Source: Paraescarpia echinospica | Taxonomy: Eukaryota > Annelida > Polychaeta > Sabellida > Siboglinidae | NCBI GenBank assembly: GCA_020002185.1 | Contig: CM034534.1 | Coordinates: 67,805,452 to 67,869,451 of the forward strand | Length of the DNA: 64,000 bases | Direction: 5' to 3' | Shown here: in pieces, positions 1 to 11,004 of the stretch | Layout of the letters: each line of letters starts with the position of its first letter | How positions within the stretch are numbered: the stretch's first letter is position 1 | Program-made: the position numbers and the translations under genes | The notes under the pieces: generated by a model | What the model was told of the DNA's origin: nothing | Database searches by the model: none | Seen by the model: only the letters and a program-made list of their open reading frames with translations

Positions 1-44
1 AACGTTTTCTCAAAGCTCTCAATAAACAGACTCAAAACATCATA
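1..44 (+). repeat. 3' end of the 5' LTR of Gypsy-1
   Basis: This stretch is identical to 4388-4431. It contains an AATAAA polyadenylation-type signal inside CAATAAACAG. The LTR probably ends in CATCA at 42; the rest lies upstream of the window. Confidence 0.85.
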
Positions 45-99
45 TTTGGCGACGAGTGATGCAGGTGTGAACTTCGCAACAAAGTTAAGTACTGCAATA

Positions 100-1170
100 A
101 TGTCCGATCTGCCAACGTATCCACACTTCGATGTTAGTGCAAGCGGTGACGTCGCAATTCGCTGGACCAAATGGGTCGCTCGCTTCAAAAATCTCATGAC
201 GGCGTGCAACATCACGGACGACACACGTCAACGCTCACTACTGCTTCATTATGCGGGTGAAGAAACGCACGATATCTTCGACACGCTGCCTGTCGTCGCT
301 GGTGACGATGACGAAAATGAACTTGAGAAAGCAGTCAAAGCACTCACAACACACTTCGCTCCAAAGAGAAACCGCGAGTACGAAGTCTACAAGTTCAGAC
401 AGGCAAAGCAGGAGAAGGGGGAAGACATCACCGCGTACTACACGAGGCTGAGGCAGCTTGCAAAAACGTGTGAGTTCTCCGATATCGACAGAGAAATCAT
501 GAGCCAGATCGTACAGAACTGCGAGTCTAGTCGGCTTCGACGGAAGGCACTAAGTGACCCCGACATAACATTGACCAAACTGGTGGATGTCGCAAAGGTC
601 ATGGAACTGTCCGAGATGCAAGCCAAGGGCATAGAACGCGTCAATCACAACAGTCAGTCGGTGTCTGTCAACAAGATGTCAACCCACAAACCCAAACAAT
701 CACAGTGGGTTACGAAACCGAAGGACGAGAATAACGTGTGCCGCAACTGTGCGCAGACGTGGCCGCACCCTGGAGGGAGATCGTCCTGCCCTGCCGCTGG
801 GAAGGAGTGTATGAACTGTCACAAGATGAATCACTTCGCTTCATGCTGCCTGTCTAGACCAACAACGCGCAGACCGACGAAAACGGAGAAACGTAAACCG
901 AACACGCGTAAACCACAGAAGCGAGGTGTACACATCGTTGCGGCTGAAGACAGTTCGAGTGATGACGCGTGTGTCTACAAACTATCACTGTGCAACGTCG
1001 GTGTCAACAAACGCGATGCACGTCCACACTTCATTGTCAATGTCAACGGCCACGAACTGAACGTCATTGCTGACTCGGGAGCTGAAATCAACATCATCGA
1101 TGAATGCGACTACGCCACGATGACACCGCAACCGCAGCTGAGCCGCGATGACACGAAGATCTTCCCGTAA
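100..1170 (+). pseudogene. gag-pro: Gypsy-1 gag and protease part of a gag-pol reading frame
   Basis: The gag domain would build the retrotransposon particle and the C-terminal part would be the aspartic protease. I chose the ATG at 100 because it is the first in frame after the LTR and because Gypsy-2 has a similar start (MS.LPT). A capsid-like segment carries HFAPKRN.EYEV..FRQA, shared with Gypsy-2. Two CX2C-type zinc-knuckle-like clusters follow (C-R-N-C and C-M-N-C, about codons 213-250 from this start). The protease active site is the DSGA triad region near codon 325. The frame stops at a TAA at 1168-1170, but the same frame continues directly into pol, so the stop looks like a mutation of an ordinary sense codon rather than a natural gag boundary. 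Confidence 0.85.
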
Positions 1171-3156
1171 GGATCTGCAAAGCCACTTCCTGTCAAGGGT
1201 ATCTTCACGGCCACTGTGAAATCTGCAACACAACAAAGTGACGAACTGTTCTATGTTGTAGCGGGCTCATGTGGCTCACTTCTAGGATGGAAGACGTCAA
1301 AGCGACTTCATCTGGTACGAGTCGTGCAACCGCTATCGACCAACCAGCCACAGGCTACAGCTATCGATCGCTTAGTCTCCGAGTATGACGACCTTTTCCA
1401 AGGTCTCGGTCAACTAAAGGATTTCAAAGTGAAATTACACGTCGACGAGACGGTGCAACCTGTTGCGCAACCACACAGGAGGATCCCGTTTCACGTCAGG
1501 CAGCAACTGGAACAGGAATTGAAGCGAGACGAGGAACTCGGCGTCATCGAGCGCGTCGATGGGGCAACGCCCTGGGTATCGCCATTGGTCGTAGTACCGA
1601 AACCGAAAAGTGAAGGTCAGATCCGGGTGTGTGTCGACATGCGCCAAGCGAATCAGGCGATCACGCGAGAACGTCACATCACGCCGACCATCAACGAGCT
1701 TGTAAACGACCTCAACGGTGCAGCTGTGTTCAGCAAACTCGACTTGAACCAAGGCTACAATCAGCTGGAACTCGAACCGTCATCGCGACCTATCACCACT
1801 TTCTCCACGCACATCGGCCTGTGGAGATATAAACGTCTCAATTTCGGTGTGTCTAGTGCAGCCGAAGTGTTCCAGAATGCCATTCGCGAAACACTAAGTG
1901 GCATATCCGGTGCGATCAACATCAGCGATGACATTCTCGTGTTCGGCGCAACGCAGAAGGAGCACGATCAGCACCTGAAGGCGACGTTCCAACGACTGCG
2001 CGAACATGGTCTCACGCTGAACAAAAAGAAATGCTCTTACAACAAGGGCACGCTTGAGTTCTTCGGGTACGTCTTCTCCCGAGGAGGACTCTCTGCTGAT
2101 CCAAAGAAGGTGTCAGCGATCCAGAATCTCGACACTCCGTCAAACGCAACGCAGGTCAGAAGTCTTCTCGGCATGTCCAACTTCTGTGCGAGATTCATCC
2201 CTGGTTACGCGACGATGACGCAACCTCTACAAGAGTTGACGAAGAAAGATGCGCTTTGGAACTGGACGGATGAGTGCAGCACGTCTCTAGCCTCTATACG
2301 TCAATCGCTATCGAAGGCGCCGGTGCTGGCGTACTTTGATGAGCGAAAGAAAACGGCAATCTACGTGGACGCCAGTCCTGTCGGCCTTGGCGCAATCCTC
2401 ACACAGAGTGCCGAGTCAGACGAGCGTGTCATCGCGTACGGCAGTCGTGCGCTAACCGCCGTGGAGCAGAGGTACTCCCAGACCGAACGCGAGGCGCTGG
2501 CCGTCGTATGGGCCTGTGAACACTTTCACCTATACGTCTACGGTCAACCGGTCGTGGTATTCACTGACCACAAACCGCTAGTGTCGATCTACGGCAACCC
2601 AAAGTCTCAACCAACAGCACGCATCGAGCGGTGGGGAATCAGGCTGCAGCCTTACAACGCCACCGTGGTCTACCGTCCGGGGTCAGATAACCCTGCAGAC
2701 TTCTTGTCACGACACCCATGCCAACAAACGCGTCAGACTTCCCGTGAAGAGAAGGTCGCTGAGGAGTTCATCGATTACATCTCGATCAACTCCGTGCCGA
2801 AAGCGATGTCGATCGAACAAGTGCGATGCGCAACAATGGCCGACGCGACACTACAAGCTGTAGTGCAAGCCCTACGCACTGGAAAATGGCAGCAAAACTT
2901 GTCAGACAAGGTAGACGTCGAGTCGTACAAGTCCTACCAACTGCTGAAGAACGAGCTGACGACCACAGTTGACGGTGACACCATTCTTCGTGGTCATCGG
3001 TTGGCCATCCCCGCAACACTGCAAAAATGCGCGGTCGACCTTGCCCACGAAGGTCATCAGGGAATCGTGAAGACAAAAGCATTGCTGCGAGAGAAGATTT
3101 GGTCGTGTCAAATCATGCATTGCGTGTCAAGCGTCTGTGCCAGAGGTCAAACGTGA
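1171..3156 (+). pseudogene. pol: Gypsy-1 pol: reverse transcriptase, RNase H and integrase N-terminus
   Basis: The frame is the same as gag. The reverse transcriptase is long and well conserved, with the PWVSPLV, VCVDMRQAN and FSKLDLNQGY blocks and the catalytic box as I-S-D-D near 1930. The next blocks are FFGYVFS and SLLGMSNFCARFIPGYA. RNase H begins at YVDASPVGLGA (about 2360) and includes the TDHKPL block. The integrase zinc-binding region starts with HEGHQG near 3050. The sequence then loses register: part of the expected HHCC region appears deleted and the frame ends at 3156. The enzyme would copy the element RNA into DNA and degrade the RNA strand. This copy cannot make the full polyprotein. 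Confidence 0.88.
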
Positions 3157-4096
3157 ACCTTTGCAGATGAGTCCACTACCCACAGCGCCCTGGACAGAAA
3201 TCAGCGCAGATTTCGCAGAACTACCCATGTGACAATACTTGCTGGTCCTAATGGACGATTACTCAAGATTCCCGATCGTTGAAATCGTATCGTCAACATC
3301 GGCAAACGTGGTGATCCCTCGTTTGGACAAAGTATTGTCAGAGTATGGTACGCCCGACACACTTCGAACGGACAACGGTCCACCGTTTAACAGTCGTGAC
3401 TTTGCAAACTTTGCTTCAGATCTCGGTTTCCGCCACAGGAAGATCACTCCGTACTGGCCGCGAGCGAACGCCGAAGTCGAGCGTTTCATGCGAACGGTGA
3501 AGAAAGTCATCAAAACATCTATCTGTGAGCAGAAAGACTGGAGAGCCGAGATGAATCGGTTCCTTCGCAACTATCGCGCAACTCCACATGCGACAACCGG
3601 ATCTCCTCCAGCAACACTTCTACACGGACGATGGATGAAGGTCAAGTTGCCACAAACGACACCCGAGCCGTTCAACAGGAAGGACGTACAACAACGCGAC
3701 CAGAACAACAAAGCGAAGATGAAACGTGCAGCTGACGACAAAGCGTACGTCAAGCCTTCGACCATCAAGGAAGGTGACGCGGTCATCATCAAACCGCCGA
3801 TGAGGAGGCGCAAAATCGACCCAGCGTATGATCCACGTCCGTACCACGTCACACACGTCAAAGGTTCCATGGTCACTGCGCAGCGTGGAACGCGAAATTC
3901 GTCATTTTTTAAACACGTCACGAGCGACGTAGTCGAATCGGAAGATGAGTCGAGCTGGGATGATGACATCAGCACCGGTGACATCGGTGACGCTGAAGAT
4001 CAGCAAATCCTGCCTGATGACGTCGACGAGATGCCTCGCTATCCAGCTCGCATGCGCAATCGCCCGCGACATCTCGACGACTACGATGTGTACTAA
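3157..4096 (+). pseudogene. pol: Gypsy-1 integrase core and C-terminal tail
   Basis: After a frame change and a TGA at 3229-3231 the frame is open from 3239. The integrase core shows the D,D,E residues in MDDYSRFP, TDNGPPF and the ANAEVERF block. The C-terminal part is rich in K/R and ends in an acidic Ser/Asp-rich tail with RYPARMRNRP. The domain would join element DNA to the host chromosome. It lies directly 3' of the RT/RNase H frame and is separated from it only by mutation. Confidence 0.86.
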
Positions 4097-4267
4097 TTCG
4101 TATCACTAACATAATAATGCCTTGTCATACAGACACTACCCATAACAATGTTGTAGTCTGGCTAGTAATTGTTTTTTCCATGCAAGGACACTATGTAATC
4201 GGGCCTATGCATTTTTACTAATGTGTTTTTTCTGAACGCTGTATCTTTTATCCAGTTTGGGGAGGGA

Positions 4268-4430
4268 TGTAGTGTTCAACTCTGTATAGTTCAATTACTG
4301 ACTAACTGAGTGACTGTTATCGCCACCTAGCGTATCGAGTTAGACTTAACATCCGGGATAGCTACATCCGGGCGGCTACAGTAAATCAACGTTTTCTCAA
4401 AGCTCTCAATAAACAGACTCAAAACATCAT
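4268..4430 (+). repeat. 3' LTR of Gypsy-1, with polypurine tract just upstream
   Basis: The start is set by a purine-rich tract (GGGGAGGGA, 4259-4267) followed by TG. The end is set by the exact match to positions 1-44. The LTR is about 162 bp and contains AATAAA near 4414, the likely polyadenylation signal. Only the last 44 bp can be compared with the 5' LTR, and they are identical. The boundary may vary by 1-2 bases. Confidence 0.8.
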
Positions 4431-4544
4431 AACCATCGGGACAAGCATGGTCAATCACCTTTCCGTCGCGCGGGCGTGCATCCAGGTCAACGAGCTAGGG
4501 TTTCCGTTACCAGCGTACGTTCCGACTGTGTGTGCATTATGGAG

Positions 4545-5714
4545 CTGCATGTCCGCATTACCCACGTTCGACCTGGACCCCGCGGAAACGCAGCCAGCCG
4601 TTGTGAGCGTTACTTGAAGCGATTGTTTGCTTCTACACGTAGCTGGTGAGTACGTCTTCGATGTCGCGGACGCATTGACGGAGGGGGATCTCACCTACGC
4701 TGCCCTGGAGGACAAATTGAACCAACATTTTGCCCCGAAACGAAATGTCGAATACGAGGTATTCGTATTCCGTCAAGCATCCCAAAAGAATGGCGAAAAC
4801 GTAGATAAATGTTACGGTCGTCTAAGAATTGTTAATTTCATGACCCGGACAGGGAAATTAAAAGTCAAATTGTACAGGGCTATACCTTGTCCAAAGTGAG
4901 GGATAAAGGGTTGTCGGAGCCCGATGTGCCGCTGGACAATGTATTGCAGTTTGGACGGACACTTGAAGCCACTGAGATGCAAGCTCGGGCGATGTCGTTT
5001 GGTCAAGAACAGCCACGCTCACATGTCAGTGTGCAACCTAGAAGCTCACGTTATGCTGACCAGGTAGCGTGTAACAAATTGCAGCAACACTTTCGACGCA
5101 AAACTTACTGTTCACACAAACCTAAAGCCAAACCCAAGGAGAGTGTCGTGAAGAGTAGAAACCGCGACAACAAATGTTGCCCGTGCTGTGGCGGCCATCA
5201 CCAGACCAGCTGCAAGGTTCGGGACGCTGAGTGTTTCAACTGTCATGGTTGCAACCATTTCTGTTCAGTATGTCGTAGTACCCCATCGGGCCGTTCGAGG
5301 AACAACTTCGTAAGGACAGAAGCTGCGACTGCTACTGGACCTCCCGAGGATGCGTATAACGCTTCACTGTACCGCACCAACACTCGACAGGGTGTTGGTG
5401 TTAGGCCCTACGTGTGCGAAGTTGAGCTGAACGGGGTGCGTACATCCATGGATATTGGCACTGAAGCGGCATCTAGTGTGATCAGTGAACAGCAATTCTC
5501 ACTGATACGGAGAGGCCATAAGAAACTGAAACTAAGCAAAGATGGGCTGCCTAAGCTGAGGATGTATTCCGGAGCATGTCTCCAACCTACAGGCAGGGTG
5601 ATGGTAGATGTGAAACATGACGACCAAGCACGTGAGCTACTGTTGCTTGTGGTACCAGGCAATGGTTCCTGTCTGTTAGGCCGCGACTGGCTGGAACAAC
5701 TACACTTGAATTGA
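4545..5714 (+). pseudogene. gag-pro: Gypsy-2 gag and protease remnants
   Basis: A start like that of Gypsy-1 (MSALPTFDLD, 4549) is followed by a deletion and by a capsid piece with FAPKRNVEYEVFVFRQA (about 4730-4785). After another frame change, 4887-5714 holds a zinc-knuckle cluster (C-C-P-C-C-G-G-H and C-F-N-C-H-G-C-N-H) and a degraded protease. At the catalytic site the sequence reads D-I-G-T-E in place of the usual D-[ST]-G-A. A LLGRDWL block at 5675-5695 marks the protease end. The protein is not made intact. Confidence 0.75.
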
Positions 5715-5745
5715 TCTAGGGTGCATCACTTAGACCAGAAAGACT

Positions 5746-7070
5746 TTGCTCGCCAGTTCTCGGAGCTCTTCAAAGACGAACCAAGGACGCTGCGTGAGGT
5801 CGAGGCCATGTTGCACGTCACCAAGGATGCAACTGTGCGCTGCTTCAAAGCGAGGCTCGTACCCTATCTATGCCCTGCGGGAGAAGGTAGACGCCGAACT
5901 CGACAGGGTGTTGGCGGACGGTGTAATTAAGCCAGTCGAGTTCTCTGACCACGCTGCACCAATAGTTCCAGTTTTGCGTGCATATGGCAGGATCAGGATA
6001 TGCGGCGACTACAAACTAACTGTCAATAAAGTCGTGTTGGCAGACAAGCACCCAATTCCAAATATTGGGGACTTATACGCCAAATTGGCAGGCGGCAAGC
6101 TGTATTCAAGAATCGAACTGAGGAATGCCTACGAACAAATATTGCTGTCTGAGGAGTCGCAGAAGCTGACAACTGTGACAAACAAGAGGTTTGTTCTGCT
6201 ATACCCGACGGTGTCGAGGTGTGTCGGCAAGCCCGGGAATCTTCCAGCGACTTATGGAGCAGCTGCTGCAAGGTATTTGGATTACATTGTTTGCACGGGT
6301 CGTACTGTGGAGGATTCACGGGCTAACCTGCTCACAATGCTGGGGCGACTGCAGACAGCAGGTCTGAGATCGAAGCTCGACACATGTGAATTTCTCCAGC
6401 CTTCGTGCATCTTCCTTGGTCATCGTCTAGATGTCGAGGGCATTCGCCCTACCAATGAGAAGGTGCGCGTGATTGCGGACGTACCTGTGCCACGAGACCG
6501 GAGTGAGCTGAAAAGCTACCTAGGAATGGTATGCTATTACCACAAGTTCCTCCACAATCTCAGTGCTAAGCTGGCCCCACTGCATCAGCTCCTGCAGAAG
6601 GACGTTGCGTTGTCCCGGGGTCCTGCCCAGCAAGCACCGTTTGAAGAGTCGAAGAGACTGCTTGAGTCATCAAAAGTGCCGATTCATTACGATCCGTCAA
6701 TGTTCCTCTTACTCACATGCGACTCATCCGCCTAGGGAGTAGGCGCCGTGCTTTCTCACCGGACGTCACATGGTAATGACAGGCCGATAGCATATGCGTC
6801 AAGGTCGCTCTCCAAAGCTGAAAAGGGTTTCGCGCAAATGGAACGAGAGGGTCTCGCATTGATATAACCGAATTCTACAAATATTTGTCTGGCAGAAACT
6901 TCACCGTAATCACGGACCATCGACCGCTGCTTGGACTGTTAGGTGAAGACAGAGCAATTTCGGCTAAGGCGAGTGCTCGAATTCAGAGAAGCGCGCTCAC
7001 TCTGGCCAACTACCAGTATCACTTGTGCTTCCGGCCTGGGCGCAAGATTGCATGTTGATGATGCTCCAAC
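5746..7070 (+). pseudogene. pol: Gypsy-2 reverse transcriptase and RNase H remnants
   Basis: Recognisable RT blocks are ICGDYKLTVN, IPNIGDLYAKLAGGKLYSRIEL, FLGHRLDVEGI and LKSYLGMVCYYHKFL. The catalytic pair is damaged: the box reads Y-L-D-Y instead of Y-x-D-D (about 6280). RNase H starts at LTCDSSA, is cut by a TAG at 6734-6736, and continues in other frames (AYASRSLSKAEKGFAQMEREG, then the TDHRPLL block near 6920). The enzyme is certainly inactive here. Confidence 0.8.
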
Positions 7071-7149
7071 AGAAGTACCTGTTCTGGCTGAGGTGGTGTT
7101 ATCAATGACCACTCTGGAGAAATCGCCTGTGACCGTAGCTCAAGTGGCA

Positions 7150-8123
7150 TCGTGGACACGCAGAGATCCACTCCTGGCGGCAGTCGTGATATTCGTCCAG
7201 CAAGGATGGCCAGATTCACCCGGCGACGAGTATGCAGTGTATTTCTGGCGGAAGGCGGCGCTAGCAGGGTGCTTAATGTGGGGATCCCGAGTGATAGTCC
7301 ATACTCCAGGGAGAGAGGCATTGATGCCGAGATCTGGGCCACCGTTCGTGCGTGTGGAGTGTGCCAGGAACAGAGGAATGCGCCTCCTACGGTCCAGCTG
7401 CACCCATGGGAGATGCCAGGACAGCCGTGGCACAGAGTATATTTGGACTATGCTGGACCCATGGACGGTAAAATGGAGCATGTCGTTGTAGATGCGCTCA
7501 ACAAATTCATTGATGCGCGTTTTGTGCACGCGGCCGCATCCAGTGCGACGATCACGAAGCTGAGGCAGGCGTTCGCCACACATGGTTTGCCTAGTGTGTT
7601 GGTGAGCGATAGTGGGACATGTTTCAAAAGCAGCGAGTTTGAGGCTTTCTTCAGACTCAATGGCATTCAATGCATTGCATCCGCTCCATTCAGACCAGCC
7701 AGCAACGGTGCGGCGTACGCGTTCTACGCTGGGGACGCTGTGTGGGCGATGAACGTTGCTGCCACTTTGGAGTACCAACAACGTTCAGCGCCCACACAGC
7801 GTCGCCTGAGAAAACAGGGCCGATGAAACTGGTTGATGGACAGGTGTGGAGGCGACACAGCTGTCACCCATGTAAGCGACTACCCGCGGATACTAAGGGA
7901 ATGGAGCCTGAGTAATGGCGCCAGCTGCAGCAATCCGTGCTTCTACCTCAGCCACCACCAAACCTCACCAGGTGAGGAACAGCGGCCAGATAAGAGACCG
8001 ACTGTCGACACAAACAACGAGGTGCGCAAAGACGAAAAGGGACAACTCGTTGCTCCTGGAGCCGGTGACACTCGTCTAGTGCGTATCCGGAAACCGTCTG
8101 ATAGGCAGATATGTTTGAAATGA
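7150..8123 (+). pseudogene. pol: Gypsy-2 integrase remnants and 3' coding end
   Basis: The HHCC region is suggested by ACGVCQEQRNAPP (about 7350). The core follows with LDYAGPMDGKMEHVVVDA, SDSGTCFKSSEF and FRPASNGAAYAF; the catalytic glutamate after ASNG is not preserved. The segment 7833-8123 still resembles the C-terminal basic tail (VRIRKPSDRQ). The opposite-strand and other-frame ORFs here are shadows. Confidence 0.72.
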
Positions 8124-8342
8124 ACTGCGCCGGTGGTGAACTTGAATGCACACTGTTATTAATATTAGTCGGTGTTCTTCACCTAAGGAAAGTTAAGATA
8201 GCGTTTCACTTCTACTTCAGTTATGCGATGTAGTGATGCAAAGACTTTCATAGAGACTTTAATTTAGTTACCATTTGGTTATGCCATGACTAATGTTCTA
8301 TGATTGCTTACACTGATGCTTAGAACGAAAGGGGGGACGACA

Positions 8343-8536
8343 TGTATCCATAATTATTAGCGCCGCCTACAGGCATCGTGATATGGCAGTAGTCATAGTT
8401 CTTAAACCCGGCCATTGTCCTAGTGTTAACCAAGGTAGATAGTGCGCCTGCGCGATGGAGGCAGACTGACACGTACAGTATCGTCAAATGTTCCGCAAAA
8501 CTAATAAAATTATAGTCAGTAGTAAAACGGACTTCA
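8343..8536 (+). repeat. Probable 3' LTR of Gypsy-2
   Basis: A purine run (GAAAGGGGGGA, 8328-8338) precedes a TG start, and the stretch ends in ACTTCA about 194 bp later. It holds an AATAAA signal near 8502. No second copy is available in the window, so both ends are inferred. Confidence 0.45.
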
Positions 8537-8689
8537 TGTGTTGTGAAACACGACAGGCGTGTTCTTCTGGCGTTCTTCAGGCTCTTTGATGCCATAATTG
8601 TTTCTCGTATGATCTCTTGTTTGTACTTCCTGGTGTCGTCCTTCGCGTTCGTTTTGATAGTTTTGCATATTTCTGTGTACTCTATTTGT

Positions 8690-8995
8690 GTTCGCCATTT
8701 TCCACAGTTTCTCGTAATTTCTTCATCAGGGCTCGCGTAGGTGACGATGTTTTCGTCACTACATGCCTGTTGATTGCTTTGGCTACACTTGTCGCACTCA
8801 GTTGGGTCATCTCTGTGAGGTTTTCACTCAGGGTGTCGAGGTCGTCTAGTTTTTGTAATGTCTTGAATCGGTTTCGCTATTCGATCTTGTTTGTTCCTAT
8901 TTGTGTGGTATCTACTCTTGGTGGTCTCTTGTTTAGCATCTTCATCCTTTCAGTCTCTACGTCTAGTTTGATGTTGCTTATTACCATTCTGTAAT
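8690..8995 (-). pseudogene. Fragment of an RTE-like non-LTR retrotransposon (end of endonuclease and linker)
   Basis: Read on the minus strand the segment gives RMVISNIKLD, then RPPRVDTTQIGTNKIE and, after a stop, RNRF. The same words occur in the better RTE-like fragment at 33675-34227, which confirms the relation. It is a short, frameshifted scrap with no catalytic core. Confidence 0.65.
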
Positions 8996-9376
8996 AGCTT
9001 GTTGTAATGATGTAGAAATAACTTTTGAATTCAACTGTTCGATGTTTACACAAATCGCCGAGCGCTGTCACCCAAACCCCCGATTAGGGGGCTCGCATAA
9101 TTAATGGTGGCATCAAAACGTATTACGTGATGCCCATATCGGGCCACCTCATTAGTAATAGGACCCGAGACCACGCTTTTAAAGCGGCCCGCTACCATGT
9201 AAACAAATTGTTTCCACTCGAACCAATTAAATGTCATCAACGTAATTGGTTCATTAAAAGATACTTGAGCGGTCAATGTGTTACAATAAATATATAGAGT
9301 TTATACTGTATAATATGATACATAATTTATAATAACAAAACAAAGCGGACAACATTCCTTTAAAAACGTGTGCATT
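8996..9376. other. No gene recognised
   Basis: The stretch contains a C/G-rich patch (9060-9100) and AT-rich sequence. About 30 bases near 9088 (GGGCTCGCATAATTAAT..GGTGGCATCAA) resemble 17527-17556. No coding signal is supported. Confidence 0.5.
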
Positions 9377-9604
9377 ATGACACCCGTCACGCTGAAACAT
9401 TGCTTTATTCCAGTGGAGGGCTACTGTCGAGGCGTAGCTGCAGGTCACGTGTACGTCGCCTGGAACGTCGGCGACTGCATCACAGACGGCCCGTACAAGA
9501 AGGAAGACTACAACGTTGGCGACAGCTACACTGGATGGGTAGCTACCGTCCGCATTATTGTCGAGGAGATCGGCGTGGATCACGCAGACACTGTCATTGT
9601 TTAG
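9377..9604 (+). CDS. Candidate small exon or short gene, unknown function
   Basis: An ATG at 9377 opens 75 codons ending at TAG 9602-9604. The encoded segment has protein-like composition (GHVYVAWNVGD, EDYNVGDSYTGW) and a higher GC content than its flanks. A good splice acceptor (TTGCTTTATTCCAG, ending 9413) sits in frame, so the true feature may be a terminal exon 9414-9604. An AATAAA run follows at about 9695. The opposite strand is also open (9281-9583) but looks less protein-like. I do not recognise a family. The segment may equally be a remnant inside an unknown repeat. Confidence 0.4.
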   Translation: MTPVTLKHCFIPVEGYCRGVAAGHVYVAWNVGDCITDGPYKKEDYNVGDSYTGWVATVRIIVEEIGVDHADTVIV

Positions 9605-10910
9605 ACCAGCTTTTTTGGCTGCGACCCAAATTCCCGTCGCGGTTCATGCTTGGCGAACCGTGCCTTCAAACAATTACAACTTGTGAAAATGACTAAATAA
9701 AAAATAATACGATAACTAGGAATAACGTAAACAATTTAACTTGTTTAATTTGTTATTAATCTTGCTTGCTGTACACTGCGGAATAACCAAAATAGATGCC
9801 CTTCATTGGCTCATCGACGTAGAAAGAGGTAGCCTCGATTATACAGCCGCCGTGAGATAGCAGCATTAGCCCGTCACAACGGCCTGGATTATTAAGCTCC
9901 AGCCATTGTTACCGGTAGGGGGCTTTACCCCAGATTCGGGTAGAGACGATGATAGGCTCTCAGGCTATTAAATAACAATTTCAATAAGGATACTATTTTA
10001 TCAGATAATACGATACTATAACAACTAATCAACATTAAACTTATACTGAAACATGTCACACACAAAATAAACCGAAACATTTAAACGTTTTTCGTAGTTT
10101 AATGCTTTGTAATCACATGCATATTCACTAGGTAGCAGCTCTCATTGCATAACATTCAGAAGGGCCGAGATCAAGAAAGAGGACACACCCTCGCAAATCA
10201 AAACGAAACATGGCGGACGGGGTCGATCGGTACGATATCGACTAATTTACTTCCAACTTGTAATGATAAAGAGGCGGACAATTGGATAAACAATACACTA
10301 TACCTGGACATCTTAATTAAAGCAATATTTATCTGTGAAAGTGTGCTTTTGAAAGCTTCGATATGGAGTGGTTCGGAATTTTGTCAGTAGCGTGTAATGT
10401 TATGTAATACAGCGATTCAGATTCATGCAACATTTGGCATAAACTGTTCCTTACGCATACATCTAAAAACTGGCAAAAATAGTGTATTTTATCAACAGAG
10501 AACGTTGTATTGGTCGACGCGGTATAAGTATCAGTTGCAAGTAATTCGTCAGTTAAAGGGATTCTTTGAGAATTTTAATCTCATTGTAATGTACGCAATG
10601 ATTAGGTAATCCTGTTAATATGATTATTTCATGTAATTCTATGCCTTCATTTCATTAGAGTTATGTTTTATTAATCACTAATGACCCTGACAGTATATCG
10701 AAAAAATAACTCTGCGTACGCGGAGTTTCCACTTTGGGCCCACCTTCACAATCCGTCTAAGGCATGCTCATGAATATTCGGGAATGTCCGTCAGACTTCG
10801 ATTAGCTACGTCGAGTTATTAGATGCAAGAAATACGTCATCAACATGTGTGTATTTGGATTAGCCACCGCCATGCGAATGAGTCGTGACCGATAAAATTA
10901 TCAAAATGAA
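9605..10910. other. No gene recognised
   Basis: The sequence is AT-rich and non-coding. Short ORFs at 10145-10390 and 10397-10609 lack any family signature. A small GC hairpin (CTGCGTACGCGGAG) lies near 10713. Confidence 0.5.
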
Positions 10911-10955
10911 ACAAGATTTAACAAGATTGCCATCCAGAAAATTACTCTGGATGGC
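10911..10955 (-). other. CR1-A 3' stem-loop and repeat tail
   Basis: GCCATCCAGA (10929-10938) pairs perfectly with TCTGGATGGC (10946-10955) around a 7-base loop. The tail repeats ACAAGATTTA units on the plus strand (10911-10928). Related L2/CR1 elements use a 3' stem-loop for RT recognition; that role is inferred here. Confidence 0.75.
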
Positions 10956-11004
10956 AGGTGGACAAGGAAGCCTTTTGGCTTATCGAGAGTCCAATACTTT
11001 TTAT

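Larger units (their letters stand above)
1..4430 (+). mobile_element. Gypsy-type LTR retrotransposon (Gypsy-1), nearly complete, 5' LTR cut by window edge
   Basis: The first 44 bases recur exactly at 4388-4431, so they are the end of the 5' LTR and the 3' LTR repeats them. Between the LTRs lie gag, protease, reverse transcriptase, RNase H and integrase in the Ty3/Gypsy order, all on the + strand. The internal region starts just after the LTR with a short primer-binding-site-like stretch (TTTGGCGACGAG) and ends with a purine-rich tract before the 3' LTR. The coding region carries one in-frame stop, a lesion in the integrase N-terminal region and another stop before the integrase core, so this copy is defective. 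Order and motifs are seen directly; assignment to Ty3/Gypsy is secure. Confidence 0.93.
4432..8536 (+). mobile_element. Second, decayed Gypsy-type element (Gypsy-2)
   Basis: Degenerate gag, protease, RT, RNase H and integrase pieces follow in Gypsy order on the + strand. They are related to Gypsy-1 but clearly from another family. Many frameshifts and stops are present. No 5' LTR is seen between the Gypsy-1 3' LTR and the gag remnant, so the left end is either deleted or lies beyond Gypsy-1 if that element inserted here. A purine tract and a plausible 3' LTR close the right side. The left boundary is only the edge of Gypsy-1. Confidence 0.8.

Noticed and set aside
9088..9118. About 30 bases similar to 17527-17556
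   Set aside because: Too short and gapped to call a repeat family.
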